A stretch of 64,000 bases of DNA from Pararhizobium sp. (GTDB lineage Bacteria > Pseudomonadota > Alphaproteobacteria > Rhizobiales > Rhizobiaceae): contig CP051237.1 in the NCBI GenBank assembly GCA_017794825.1, positions 4,606,501 to 4,670,500 on the forward strand, read 5' to 3'. Under the pieces are notes generated by a model. The model was given only the letters and a program-made list of their open reading frames with translations. It was not told where the DNA came from and did not search any database. The translations under genes and the position numbers were made by a program. This document shows positions 42,816 to 52,036 of the stretch, piece after piece; position 1 is the stretch's first letter, and each line of letters begins with the position of its first letter.

Positions 42816-43832
42816 ATGGACGCCATAGTTTCCATACGCAACATGACGGTGGACTTCGATCAGGGCCACCGTTTCGTCCGTGCGCTGCACGGAATTTCTC
42901 TGGATGTCGGACGCGGCGAAGCCGTCGGGATCGTCGGCGAATCCGGATGCGGCAAGTCGATCACCTGGCTTGCGGCGCTGGGTCTGCTCGGAAAACGCGC
43001 GCGGGTCGGCGGTCGCGTGATGATGGGAAGCAAGTCTCTTCTTGAACTTGACGAGAACGGGCTTGCCGATATTCGCGGCGGCAAGATTGCGATGATCTTC
43101 CAGGATCCGTCGAGCTCTCTCAATCCGGTGCACAGAATTGGCCGCCAGCTCGGCGAGGCGCTGCGTCTGCATCGCGGTTTGCGGGGAAGCGCGGCGAAGG
43201 CGGAGGCAAAGCGCCTGCTCGACCGCGTCGGCATATCCAACGCCGCCCAGCGGCTGAACGAGTATCCGCATGAGCTTTCGGGCGGCATGAACCAGCGCGT
43301 GATGATCGCGATGGCGCTCGCAGGCGAGCCGGAAGTGCTGATTGCAGATGAGCCGACGACGGCGCTCGACGTAACGATTCAGGCGCAGATCCTCGATCTG
43401 TTGCGCGAACTGAGCGCCGACAACGAGATGGCGCTGGTTCTGATCTCCCACGACCTCGGCGTCGTCGCCGACATGACGGAACGGGTGGCGGTGATGTATT
43501 GCGGCCGGATCATCGAGCAGGCTGCGACCGACACTTTGTTCTCCCGACCGGTCCACCCCTATACGCGCGGTCTGATCGCGGCGCTGCCGGATATCGTCGG
43601 ACCGAAGCGGCGCCTGGCTTCGATCCCCGGCACGGTGCCGCCGCCGGACAGGCTTCCGCCTGGCTGCAGTTTCGCGCCACGCTGCGCCAGAGCCGACCAG
43701 GCATGCACGGACCGTCAACCCGAACTCGCAGGGATCGGCGGCGATGGTCACGACGTCTCCTGCCTGCACGCCGCCGAGCTGGCGACGAACGCCATCCGCG
43801 AAGCGGCCAGCAACGAAATGGAACGGGCATGA
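42816..43832 (+). CDS. ABC transporter ATP-binding protein (DppD/OppD-like)
   Basis: 338 residues. Walker A GESGCGKS, signature LSGGMNQRVMIAMAL, Walker B VLIADEPTTALDV, and the C-terminal oligopeptide-transporter extension with the cysteine-bearing segment GCSFAPRCARADQACTD, which in this family holds an iron-sulfur site or zinc-like cysteine cluster. It pairs with the second ATPase downstream, with ATGA overlap. Confidence 0.93.
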   Translation: MDAIVSIRNMTVDFDQGHRFVRALHGISLDVGRGEAVGIVGESGCGKSITWLAALGLLGKRARVGGRVMMGSKSLLELDENGLADIRGGKIAMIFQDPSSSLNPVHRIGRQLGEALRLHRGLRGSAAKAEAKRLLDRVGISNAAQRLNEYPHELSGGMNQRVMIAMALAGEPEVLIADEPTTALDVTIQAQILDLLRELSADNEMALVLISHDLGVVADMTERVAVMYCGRIIEQAATDTLFSRPVHPYTRGLIAALPDIVGPKRRLASIPGTVPPPDRLPPGCSFAPRCARADQACTDRQPELAGIGGDGHDVSCLHAAELATNAIREAASNEMERA

Positions 43833-44842
43833 GCGCCGCAGAGACGCCGCTGCTTTCGGTGACCAACCTCAAGCGGCACTATGACGTGAGACTGCCCGGT
43901 GGGCTTTTCGGAACGCCAGCCACGCTGAAGGCGGTGGACGGGATCTCGTTCGAGATCATGAAAGGCAAGACGCTTGGACTTGTGGGCGAGTCCGGATGCG
44001 GCAAGTCGACGACCGCCAAGCTGGTGCTTGGACATATCCCTGTCACCGCCGGAGAGATACGCTTCGACGGCGAAAGGGTGACGGCGAACCACAATGCGCA
44101 ATGGCGCGCGATGCGGCGACGCATGCAGATGATCTATCAGGATCCGCTGGGCGCTCTTGATCGCCGGCTCAGCGTCGCCGACCAGATCGGCGAACCCATC
44201 CAGATTCACGAGCCGGAAACGCCGAAGGTCGAGAGAGACGAAAGGGTCGCTTCGCTCATGGCCGATGTCGGGTTGCGCCGCGACATGGCGGACCGGTTTC
44301 CGCACGAATTGTCCGGCGGGCAGCGCCAGCGCGTGGTCATTGCAAGAGCGCTTTCCGTGAAACCGGATCTTCTGGTCGGCGACGAACCGGTGTCCGCACT
44401 GGACGTCTCCATCCAGGCGCAGGTCCTGAACCTGCTCGACGACCTTAGACAGAGCACCGGCTTCACCGCGCTGTTCATCAGCCATGATCTGAAGGTGGTG
44501 CGGCAGATGTCCGACCGCGTCGCCGTCATGTATCTCGGCCGGATCGTGGAATCAGGCGCTCCGGAGGAGGTCTTTCGCAGGCCGCAGCACCCCTACACGC
44601 AGGCGCTGGTGTCGGCGATCCCGACAATCCGTCGCAGCGTTGTCTCAAACCGCATCGTGCTCAAGGGCGATCCGCCGAATCCGGTCAATGCGCCATCGGG
44701 ATGTCCCTTCCACACGCGGTGTCCCGCCGTGGTTGCGCAATGCCGGACGGAGGTTCCGGCGCTGCTTGAGACCGCCGGGCACAAGGTCGCCTGTCATCTC
44801 GTCAATAACGCGCCAGTCGGCGCCGGCATTGCGGCGGAGTAG
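43829..44842 (+). CDS. ABC transporter ATP-binding protein (DppF/OppF-like)
   Basis: 337 residues. Walker A GESGCGKST, signature LSGGQRQRVVIARAL, Walker B LLVGDEPVSALDV and the C-terminal GCPFHTRCP segment of the OppF/DppF type. The ATG at 43829 overlaps the DppD-like stop; the frame extends upstream only as read-through. It is the second, non-identical ATPase of the heterodimeric motor. Confidence 0.93.
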   Translation: MSAAETPLLSVTNLKRHYDVRLPGGLFGTPATLKAVDGISFEIMKGKTLGLVGESGCGKSTTAKLVLGHIPVTAGEIRFDGERVTANHNAQWRAMRRRMQMIYQDPLGALDRRLSVADQIGEPIQIHEPETPKVERDERVASLMADVGLRRDMADRFPHELSGGQRQRVVIARALSVKPDLLVGDEPVSALDVSIQAQVLNLLDDLRQSTGFTALFISHDLKVVRQMSDRVAVMYLGRIVESGAPEEVFRRPQHPYTQALVSAIPTIRRSVVSNRIVLKGDPPNPVNAPSGCPFHTRCPAVVAQCRTEVPALLETAGHKVACHLVNNAPVGAGIAAE

Positions 44843-44844
44843 TC

Positions 44845-45780
44845 ATGCTGCGTTACACGCTTCTGCGCATCTTTCGCGCGCTTATCACCGTAACCCTGAT
44901 CGTTTCGCTCGCGTTTGTCATCCTGCGGATGTCCGGAGATCCGGCGATCATCATTCTTGGGCCGGAAGCGCCGCCCGAAGCCTATGCGGCGTTCCGCGCC
45001 AACTGGGGGCTCGATCAACCAATCTGGATCCAGTACCTGAAATATTTCGGCGCGGTGTCGCAGGGCGATCTCGGCAATTCGATGCGCGACGGCCGCTCTG
45101 CCCTGCAGGTGGTAGGAGAACGCGTTCCGCTGACCCTGGCGATTACTATTCCCGCGCTTCTTTTGAAGATCCTCATCGGTCTGCCCGCCGGCATTTGCGC
45201 GGCGCTCTACCGCAACACCTATATCGACCGATTGATCATGACGGTGTCGGTGATGGGCTTTACCGTGCCGAGTTTCGTCCTCGGGCTGGTGCTTGCCCTG
45301 ATATTCGCGGTGAAGCTGGGCTGGCTGCCGTCAGGCGGCTCCGACACCTGGCAGCACGCCATTCTACCCATCCTGACCATGGGACTGATCGGCGCCGCCG
45401 TCATTGCGCGCTTCACGCGTTCAGCCATGCTGGAAGTGCTCGGGCAACCCTATATCCGCTCCGCATCCGCGAAGGGGCTTGTCTGGCGCGACGTGGTGAC
45501 GTCGCACGCCTTGCCGAACGCCGCCATTCCAACGCTCACCATCGTCGGCTTCATGGTCGGCTCGCTCGTCGCCGGCGCGGTGGTCGTCGAAAGCGTGTTT
45601 TCCTGGCCCGGCGTTGGACGGTTGCTCGTGACGGCCGTCGCCAACCGCGACCTGGCGGTCGTGCAGGTGATCCTGCTGTTCATCGGCTTCACCATGGTGT
45701 TCGCCAATCTCACGGTCGATCTGCTTTACGGCTGGGTCGATCCTCGTCTCAGAACGAAACAGCTTCAGGCGGGGAGCTAG
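44845..45780 (+). CDS. ABC transporter permease (DppB/OppB-like)
   Basis: 311 residues, six predicted membrane helices. The N-terminal TLIVSLAFVILRMSGDPA is characteristic of DppB, and the EAA loop reads RSASAKGLVWRDVVTSHALPNA in part. It starts 2 bases after the DppF-like stop. Confidence 0.92.
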   Translation: MLRYTLLRIFRALITVTLIVSLAFVILRMSGDPAIIILGPEAPPEAYAAFRANWGLDQPIWIQYLKYFGAVSQGDLGNSMRDGRSALQVVGERVPLTLAITIPALLLKILIGLPAGICAALYRNTYIDRLIMTVSVMGFTVPSFVLGLVLALIFAVKLGWLPSGGSDTWQHAILPILTMGLIGAAVIARFTRSAMLEVLGQPYIRSASAKGLVWRDVVTSHALPNAAIPTLTIVGFMVGSLVAGAVVVESVFSWPGVGRLLVTAVANRDLAVVQVILLFIGFTMVFANLTVDLLYGWVDPRLRTKQLQAGS

Positions 45781-45782
45781 AA

Positions 45783-46697
45783 ATGACCCTGGAACTGAAT
45801 GATCCGAAGAGCCTCGCCGAAGACAGCGGCTCGGGCAGTGTCTTCACCGCTAAGGACAAGCTGACCGCGTTTTTTGAAACCTGGCCGCCGCTTGTGCTGT
45901 TCGCGCTGTTCTGGATCGCGCTCTGCGCTGTCGTTGTGGCGTTCGCGCCTCTAATTGCTCCGTACGACTTCATGGCGATGGATCTTCCGGCACGTCTCAC
46001 CCCGCCGGTTTTCTTCGGAGGCGTATGGACGCATCCGCTCGGTACGGACGAACTGGGCCGCGACGTGCTATCGCGTCTGATCATCTCGATCCGCATCTCG
46101 GTCGTTATCGCTTTTCTTTCCACCCTGATCGCGGCGACGCTTGGCGTTACTCTCGGGTTCCTTGCGGCCTATTTCCGGGGCAGGGTGGAGCAACTGATCC
46201 TTATCCTTGTTGATGCGCAGGCTTCGATGCCGTTCATGATCATCGCGCTCGCCGTGCTTGCCTTTCTCGGCAACTCCCTGACGTTGTTCGTCATCCTGAT
46301 GGGCTTCTACGGCTGGGAGAGGATCGCCCGCATCGCACGCGGCCTGGCGATTTCGGCAAACGAGCAGGGCTATGCGACAGCCGTGCGCGATCTCGGCGCC
46401 TCTCCCTGGCGCATCTATTCGCGCCACATTCTGCCGAACATCGCCTCGACGCTGATCGTCTCGATGACACTGAATTTCCCCGAGGTCATTCTGCTGGAAT
46501 CCGGACTGTCCTTTCTGGGCCTTGGCATCCAGCCGCCGATGACCTCGCTCGGCAACATGGTCGGCTATGGACGCGACTACATCCAGTCGGCCCCTTGGAT
46601 CATGCTCGCGCCGAGCATCGCGATCGTGCTGACGACGCTTTCCATTTCGATCGTCGGCGACTGGATGCGCGATCTGTTCGACCCGACCCTCAAATAG
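45783..46697 (+). CDS. ABC transporter permease (DppC/OppC-like)
   Basis: 304 residues. The N-terminal OppC-type segment (LTPPVFFGGVWTHPLGTDELGRDVLSRLI in part: HPLGTDELGRD is diagnostic) and EAA loop (ATAVRDLGASPWRIYSRHILPN in part) identify it. The ATG is 2 bases after the DppB-like stop; a long upstream frame through 44640 is read-through. It completes the importer: binding protein, two ATPases, two permeases. Confidence 0.92.
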   Translation: MTLELNDPKSLAEDSGSGSVFTAKDKLTAFFETWPPLVLFALFWIALCAVVVAFAPLIAPYDFMAMDLPARLTPPVFFGGVWTHPLGTDELGRDVLSRLIISIRISVVIAFLSTLIAATLGVTLGFLAAYFRGRVEQLILILVDAQASMPFMIIALAVLAFLGNSLTLFVILMGFYGWERIARIARGLAISANEQGYATAVRDLGASPWRIYSRHILPNIASTLIVSMTLNFPEVILLESGLSFLGLGIQPPMTSLGNMVGYGRDYIQSAPWIMLAPSIAIVLTTLSISIVGDWMRDLFDPTLK

Positions 46698-46870
46698 GGC
46701 GAGGCTTCTCATAGCGGCAACGGGAACAATTTTCAGGAAATAGCTCGTATATCGCGGCAATCCACTCTACAAGGTTGGCCGTATTCGTTCGCGGCCAGCC
46801 GTTGTTCGGGCGACTGACCTGGCGAAGCGTTGTCTATCCCGAACATCGTTTGAGCTTGAAGGAAGTATTC

Positions 46871-47437
46871 ATGGCATTGGTGCAAATCGTCGTCGGAAGC
46901 GTCAGGGAAAAACGCATAGGCCGGAAGGTCGCAGATTGGTTCATGGAAACCGGAGCCGGCAGAGATGATATCGAGCTCGAACTGGTCGATCTCAAGGAGG
47001 TCAATCTCCCAATGTTCGACGAACCGAACCACCCGCGATTCGCCAATTACGTTCATGATCACACGAAAGCCTGGAGCGAGACCGTCGCGCGGGCAGACGG
47101 CTTTGTATTCGTGACGCCCGAATACAATCACAGCTTTCCACCGGCGCTGAAAAACGCAATCGACTATCTCAGCCAGGAATGGAAATACAAACCGGCGGGT
47201 TTCGTGAGCTACGGCGGCGTCGCCGCGGGTACGCGCGCCGTCCAGGCTCTGAAGCCTGTTCTCGCCTGTTTCCAGATGCCGCTGGTCCTGGAAAACGTGC
47301 ATATTCCGTTCGTGAGCGCGCTGTTCAACGACGACGGCGTGTTCGCTCCGCCGGAAGGCCTGAACGAGTCGGCGCGCATGCTGCATGACCGCATGGCGTT
47401 CTGGATCAAGCATCAGGCCGTTCTGCGCGAGAGCTAG
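46871..47437 (+). CDS. NADPH-dependent FMN reductase (flavodoxin-like fold)
   Basis: 188 residues. FMN-binding flavodoxin-like motifs: VVGSVREKRIGRKVADW for the phosphate loop (S/G/R-rich), TPEYNHSFPPALKNAIDYL for the isoalloxazine site and YGGVAAGTRAVQALKPVL. It reduces FMN or quinones/azo compounds with NAD(P)H. The ATG at 46871 (GGAAG upstream) opens the domain; the 96-base frame before it is not conserved-looking. Its stop shares a CTAG with the convergent porin stop. Confidence 0.9.
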   Translation: MALVQIVVGSVREKRIGRKVADWFMETGAGRDDIELELVDLKEVNLPMFDEPNHPRFANYVHDHTKAWSETVARADGFVFVTPEYNHSFPPALKNAIDYLSQEWKYKPAGFVSYGGVAAGTRAVQALKPVLACFQMPLVLENVHIPFVSALFNDDGVFAPPEGLNESARMLHDRMAFWIKHQAVLRES

Positions 47438-48618
47438 AACTTGACGAAGGCGCCGGTGATGACGGCGAGGCCGTCGCGATAGGAAGCGTCCGTAGCCTCG
47501 TAGCGATAGCTGCGGACGCCGACATAGAACTTTGTCTCCCAGTCCTTCACGTCCTGAACGAACTGAAAGCCCCAGGAACGGCTGACGTCGTCGTCGGAAT
47601 TGATGGAATTCCCGAGATAGGCGTCAACGGAGAAGGCTGTTTTTCCGAACTCGAACCAGTCGACCTGATAGCCAAGCTTGCCGTAGGCGTATCTGCTGGT
47701 CCTGTCGGACTTCTGGCGCTCTGCGGCCGCAAGCGTCAGGCTTACGCCGCTTGGATTGTGGAGCGCGGACACTGAACCGTCGATGATCGTATCGTCGCCC
47801 GCAAATGTCTGCGAATACGCGATCGCGCCGGAAATGCTGACCTGGCCAAGCTTCTGCGCATAGCGCAGCGCAAGGTCCCAGCCGAGATTGTCCGTTGGCT
47901 CCGGGACAACCGTTTCACCGATGGACCCGGAAAGGATGAACCCGTTCCAGCTTGGCGTATCGTAGCGAACGCGCAGTCGCCGCCCGAAACCATCCATGTT
48001 CTCGAAGGTGTCTTTCACCTCGATACCGGACAATGAGCCGTCGGCGAGCCGGAACAACTGACCGCCGGCGATTCTTCCAACCCGCGACTGGCCCACCAAA
48101 GCGGTGTTGGAGAGATCGACTTCCGCGGAACCGTCCGAAGCCATGCTTCCCTGACCGAGCCATACGGTTCCCCAGGTTTCGCTGACCACATAGAATTCCG
48201 CCTTGCGGAGGTTGGTATCCCAGTCGACGGGATTGTCGTTCTGATTGACCACTCTGGTGGAATAAGGGGCCCATCCAAGCTCGACCTTGCCGGTCCACTG
48301 CCAGTCTTCGTATTGAGGCGATTTCAACTGGAGCCCGAAACGCGATTCCGATCCCCAGTTGTCCACCGGAAAATAGGAGCGGGTCGACGCGCCGTCATCG
48401 TAGGAAAGGAACGCCTTGTTCAAATGCCCGTAGAAGCGCAGCGAGAAACCGGCTTCCTGCAACAGACGACGCGCCCTGACGCCCTGCTTTACAACAGCTT
48501 CGTCGTCGACCAGATCCTCGGTGGAGAGGGTCACCGGATCGTCCGCGAACGCCGCGCCATGCCAGGCGCCGGCTGCAATGAAAGCCAGCAGAGCCGTTCT
48601 GTGGACGGCTCTTTTCAT
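47434..48618 (-). CDS. Outer-membrane porin-like protein
   Basis: 394 residues: signal peptide (MKRAVHRTALLAFIAAGAW, cleavage near AFA-D at 25), a short helical part (about 40-53), then alternating beta-strand text of a 16-strand porin (FYGHLNKAFLSYDDG, WGTVWLGQGSM, RLRVRYDTPSWNGF) ending with the outer-membrane C-terminal phenylalanine (GAFVKF). It resembles general diffusion porins of alphaproteobacteria, but specificity is not readable. It lies next to other envelope genes. Confidence 0.82.
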   Translation of the reverse strand: MKRAVHRTALLAFIAAGAWHGAAFADDPVTLSTEDLVDDEAVVKQGVRARRLLQEAGFSLRFYGHLNKAFLSYDDGASTRSYFPVDNWGSESRFGLQLKSPQYEDWQWTGKVELGWAPYSTRVVNQNDNPVDWDTNLRKAEFYVVSETWGTVWLGQGSMASDGSAEVDLSNTALVGQSRVGRIAGGQLFRLADGSLSGIEVKDTFENMDGFGRRLRVRYDTPSWNGFILSGSIGETVVPEPTDNLGWDLALRYAQKLGQVSISGAIAYSQTFAGDDTIIDGSVSALHNPSGVSLTLAAAERQKSDRTSRYAYGKLGYQVDWFEFGKTAFSVDAYLGNSINSDDDVSRSWGFQFVQDVKDWETKFYVGVRSYRYEATDASYRDGLAVITGAFVKF

Positions 48619-48654
48619 GAGGAGGGCTTCCGCGTCGTCATCCGCATAGCGACC

Positions 48655-49803
48655 TCACTGATTCAGCAGCAAAGGTCCCTGACCAAGCAATATGATGGGC
48701 GCGCTGGCCAGGTCCGTTGCAAGCCGCTTCAAGGAAAGGTCGCTATCGTCTTCGGTAGCGATGCTTCCCTGTGATTCCAGCCGCCTTCCGATCAGTTGCA
48801 CAACTTCCGGCGCATCGGCGAATTTGGCGTGATGCAGACTGGTCTTGTCGTCGATCTGCGACAGGTCGACAACCGCGACCCCGAGTTCCGCCAGCCTTTG
48901 GGAATCGGCATTGCCGACGCGGTTGATCCCGCCGGCGATCCTCTGTGATACGGACAGCGCGCGGTCATTCTCGGATATCATGACCCAGAACTGCCGCCTG
49001 TCGGCCGGCAAGTCGTCAAGCTGGGTCGTAAACAGATCCATATCGATATCCGGCGACGCCAGGATGATGTTCTTTACACGGCCCGATGCGTCATATTTGC
49101 CCTCAAGATGCGCCTGCCGGATCGCCTCGACAGTAAGCAGGTTGCCCATGGAGTGCGCCATGATATCGAACTCGGCCGGTCCGGACTGGGCCAAGAGCGT
49201 TGCGCCTTCGATCAGTCTGTCTCGCGCCGAGAGAGCGCTGTTCATGTCGTAGACATAGTTCCAGGTCTTGCCGCGGGAGGCCCAGCTGAACACAACCGGG
49301 ATCCCTTCGAAATTCATGTCATTGGCCAATTGCGCCGTGCGCAGAATAGCCGCGGTCATCGTGGTGTTGTAGCCATGGACAAAGAGCAGAATGCGCTGAT
49401 CCGGCTTCGGCAACTCTGCGAGTTCGGCGCCGACGCTCGCCTGGAACTGTTTGGCGTCGCTGAAAATGAGCGGATCGATGATCGTGAAGCTTTTGCGCGG
49501 GTCCGGCGGGCCTTTCTCCGACCTTTCGATGGCGCCCGTCTGGTGGTCCGGCGGGATGGTGACTGTGACGCGGGCGAGACCGAGGCCCTCGCTGCGCTCT
49601 CCCGAATACATCAGCGAGGGATCGTCCGACGCCGCACGGGTCGTCATCACATAAACGTCTCGCTTCTTGACGCCGTAGGCGTTGACGGCCTCGGCTGGCG
49701 CGGCAAGTCCTATAATGTTCTCGGGAGGTCCGGAGCACCCGGATAAGAGCGATCCGAGAACGAGCGCCGGAAGCAGTATTTTCACCAGTTTCATGTGTTT
49801 CAT
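48655..49803 (-). CDS. Alpha/beta-hydrolase lipoprotein (DUF900 type)
   Basis: 382 residues with a lipobox LLSG-C at 19-23, so it is probably anchored in the envelope. The hydrolase fold shows LLFVHGYNTTM (oxyanion loop), FSWASRGK, the nucleophile elbow AHSMGN (Ser) and a late HHAKF (His). This matches the DUF900 family of esterase-like proteins of unknown substrate. A second ATG at 49794 gives a shorter, equally plausible signal; neither start has a strong ribosome site. Confidence 0.85.
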   Translation of the reverse strand: MKHMKLVKILLPALVLGSLLSGCSGPPENIIGLAAPAEAVNAYGVKKRDVYVMTTRAASDDPSLMYSGERSEGLGLARVTVTIPPDHQTGAIERSEKGPPDPRKSFTIIDPLIFSDAKQFQASVGAELAELPKPDQRILLFVHGYNTTMTAAILRTAQLANDMNFEGIPVVFSWASRGKTWNYVYDMNSALSARDRLIEGATLLAQSGPAEFDIMAHSMGNLLTVEAIRQAHLEGKYDASGRVKNIILASPDIDMDLFTTQLDDLPADRRQFWVMISENDRALSVSQRIAGGINRVGNADSQRLAELGVAVVDLSQIDDKTSLHHAKFADAPEVVQLIGRRLESQGSIATEDDSDLSLKRLATDLASAPIILLGQGPLLLNQ

Positions 49804-49865
49804 GGCAGCCAGATCAACCGGCCGTTATGTGACTGGCCGCAAAAGAATATTACGCTCGACGAGAA

Positions 49866-49893
49866 GCCGGGCGGACCTTCAGGCCCGCCCGGC
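49866..49893 (-). terminator. Hairpin after the peptidoglycan-binding protein gene
   Basis: Perfect 9-bp GC stem (GCCGGGCGG / CCGCCCGGC) with a 10-base loop, 5 bases beyond the stop of the minus-strand gene, followed on that strand by TTCTCG. It probably separates that gene from the hydrolase lipoprotein gene. Confidence 0.6.
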
Positions 49894-49897
49894 AGGA

Positions 49898-51262
49898 TCA
49901 GTTTGAGCTTCCGTTCGAGGAGGCGCCGTCGCTGCTCTCTTCGGTCGCTGGTTCGCTTTCCGATGTTCCATCGGAGGCCGGCGCTTCCGTTTCGCCGGCT
50001 TCGGCGGGCGCATCTTCCGCCGCAGGTTCGGCGGCTGGGGGAGCGGCCTCTGACGCAGTTTCCGCCGGAGCGTCCGCAGGCGCGCTCTGCGTTTCCTGAC
50101 CGGTAGTCGCAGGCTCGGCTGCCGGCGCAGTAGGTTGCTCGGGGGCAAGGGTCGCCGTGTACTCGTCGGCGATCGCATTGGCCGTCTCAGTATCCACGAC
50201 GCCGGTTACGGGCAGGCCGTACCAGTCCTGGAAGGCGCGCACGGCGTCGTCGGTTCCCCGACCGAAGACGCCGTCAGCTCCGCCGCCGACGCTGAAGCCG
50301 ATTGCAATCAACGCATTCTGCAGCGTGCGGACGCGATCGCCCCTGATATAGGGCGACTGAAGGCTCAGCTCGATATCGCTGTCGTTGCTGGCCTGCGTGC
50401 TGGGCTTCGGCGTGTCCTCGTCGGACGAGACGATCTCGTAGACCTGTTCGTCCTGATAGTAGGTCGGCCGATAAACGACGCCGTTGCAGCCGTACACCGT
50501 GTCGCCCTGGTCGACATATTCCTGGCAATCGCTTCCGTTGTCAGGCAGCGCGGAAACGAAGGCCAGTGTCGCGCCGGCGACGACCGCCGTGTTGTACCAG
50601 CCCCATCCGGGGTTCCAGTAGTAGTTGCCCCAGCGATAGTGCGGCGGGCGAACATAGGGCGGGCGATAGTAGGGCGGGCGCCAGTTGGGCGGCCGATAGC
50701 CAGGCGGACGATAGCCGGGCGGACGTCCTGCGATGGGCGGTCGGCCATGCGGCGGCCTAGCCCCCGGCGGTCTTGTTCCCGGTGGGCGCGTGTGCGGCGG
50801 CCGGCCTGGCCCTGCGCCCGGTCCCGCGCCCGGGCGACCGCCCGGAGGCCGCGCGCCGGGTGGACGAGACCCTGGCGGCCGCGTTGAGGGCGGCCTCGAT
50901 GGTCTGCTGGGACTTGCAGCCGAAGGACGGCTTGAGGGCCGCGTCGATGGTCTGGAAGCCGGACGGGACGCCGGTCTCGAAGAAGGTCTCGAAGCGGGCC
51001 TCGACGAAGGTCTTGAGGCAGGCCTTGAGGAAGGGCGGGACGACGGCCGGTTGACGCTCGGGCTCCGGGGCCGCGCAGAGTGTCCGCGCGAGACGCCGGC
51101 TCCGCGCGGGCGGGCGCTTGGAGCGCCATGGAATCCGCCGCCATGACCGCCGGGACGGGCCTGGGCCTGATCCGGCGTGTAGATCTCCGGTACGAAAAGC
51201 TTTTCCGGCGGATTGCCGATTGCGAAAGCCGCCAGGGCCAATACAAGAAGGAACTTTCTCAT
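49898..51262 (-). CDS. Secreted Pro/Arg/Ser-rich protein with peptidoglycan-binding domain
   Basis: 454 residues: signal peptide (cleavage near AQA at 35), a very basic repeat region (about 65-120) of SRPSSRPA-type units, a Pro/Gly/Arg region (about 120-215) of RPPG-type units, a Trp/Tyr patch with hydrophobic stretch (WNPGWGWYN... AVVAGATLAFV, about 220-245), a cysteine pair (CQEY...YGCNG), a PG_binding_1 domain (about 315-365: GDRVRTLQNALIAIGFSVGG, FGRGTDDAVRAFQDWYGL) and an acidic Ala/Glu tail. It probably sits on or crosses the cell wall. GGAGA precedes the ATG. The function is unknown. Confidence 0.8.
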   Translation of the reverse strand: MRKFLLVLALAAFAIGNPPEKLFVPEIYTPDQAQARPGGHGGGFHGAPSARPRGAGVSRGHSARPRSPSVNRPSSRPSSRPASRPSSRPASRPSSRPASRPASRPSTRPSSRPSAASPSRPSRPPSTRPPGSRPPGARPPGGRPGAGPGAGPGRPPHTRPPGTRPPGARPPHGRPPIAGRPPGYRPPGYRPPNWRPPYYRPPYVRPPHYRWGNYYWNPGWGWYNTAVVAGATLAFVSALPDNGSDCQEYVDQGDTVYGCNGVVYRPTYYQDEQVYEIVSSDEDTPKPSTQASNDSDIELSLQSPYIRGDRVRTLQNALIAIGFSVGGGADGVFGRGTDDAVRAFQDWYGLPVTGVVDTETANAIADEYTATLAPEQPTAPAAEPATTGQETQSAPADAPAETASEAAPPAAEPAAEDAPAEAGETEAPASDGTSESEPATEESSDGASSNGSSN

Positions 51263-51274
51263 GATCGTTTCTCC

Positions 51275-52036
51275 TTACTGATCCGACGAGGACTTGGTCA
51301 TGGCTGAAAGCTGCGGAAAATACAGCTGCAACGCGTTTTCGTCCGGTTCGAACTTGAATTGCGCCGGATCGGTTTCCGGATCGGCGTTCCAGTCTGACAT
51401 GTACACGCGGTACTGCGGATCTTCCGGGTCGTTTCGGTGCGTGCCGAACAGCATGAGAGGCCAGGGCGCATCTTCATCCGCGGAGATCCAGACCTGCCAG
51501 TCCTCATCGGGTTCCCGGAAGACGATATGATGCGCTTCTTGGCCGGCGATCAGAGTGGTTCCGAGATAGGCGGCGGCCTCGACATTGCTCAACAGATCGT
51601 CGGGAAAGGACTCGCTCAGGATCGACCACATCGGCAACACGGTTCCTGTCTTTTCGCGCACCGCCTCGACCAGTTCGTCGAAACTGCCGGTGAATTCGGT
51701 GCTGACGTAGAAGTCTTCATTGGGAGAAAAGATCGTGAATTCGGAACCATCCCAATAGTAGTCACGCAACGTGTCTTCTCGTTCTGTCTGCGAGTAAAAA
51801 CCGGAGTCGCGGACCATCAGCGTATTGCCGCTGCGGATATAGGAGATTTTCTGATCATCTGTGACTTCGTCGAATGTGACGAACCAGGAAAACGAAAATG
51901 CCGGCTGGGAAGCGAGAAATTTCGCGCTGTTCAGGACTATTTCCGTCGCCTGTGTCTCAATGTCTGTGGACTGTGCGAATGCTGGAGTCGCCGAGCCAAG
52001 AATGGCTGCACATACGGCTGAAACGAGCGTCTTCAT
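51275..52036 (-). CDS. DUF2092 family secreted protein
   Basis: 253 residues from the ATG at 52036; the frame is open to 52096 but the signal peptide (MKTLVSAVCAAILGSATPAFA-Q) begins at this ATG. The body (VTFDEVTDDQKISYIRSGN, FYVSTEFTGSFDELV, GQEAHHIVFREPDEDWQVWI in part) matches the DUF2092 pattern, a LolA/LppX-like fold proposed to carry lipids or other hydrophobic ligands in the periplasm. It is 12 bases upstream of the Pro/Arg-rich protein gene, so the two are probably one operon. Confidence 0.82.
   Translation of the reverse strand: MKTLVSAVCAAILGSATPAFAQSTDIETQATEIVLNSAKFLASQPAFSFSWFVTFDEVTDDQKISYIRSGNTLMVRDSGFYSQTEREDTLRDYYWDGSEFTIFSPNEDFYVSTEFTGSFDELVEAVREKTGTVLPMWSILSESFPDDLLSNVEAAAYLGTTLIAGQEAHHIVFREPDEDWQVWISADEDAPWPLMLFGTHRNDPEDPQYRVYMSDWNADPETDPAQFKFEPDENALQLYFPQLSAMTKSSSDQ

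Noticed and set aside
43499..43828. Upstream extension of the second peptide-type ATPase
   Set aside because: It lies within the first ATPase gene in another register; the ATGA overlap at 43829 is the natural start.
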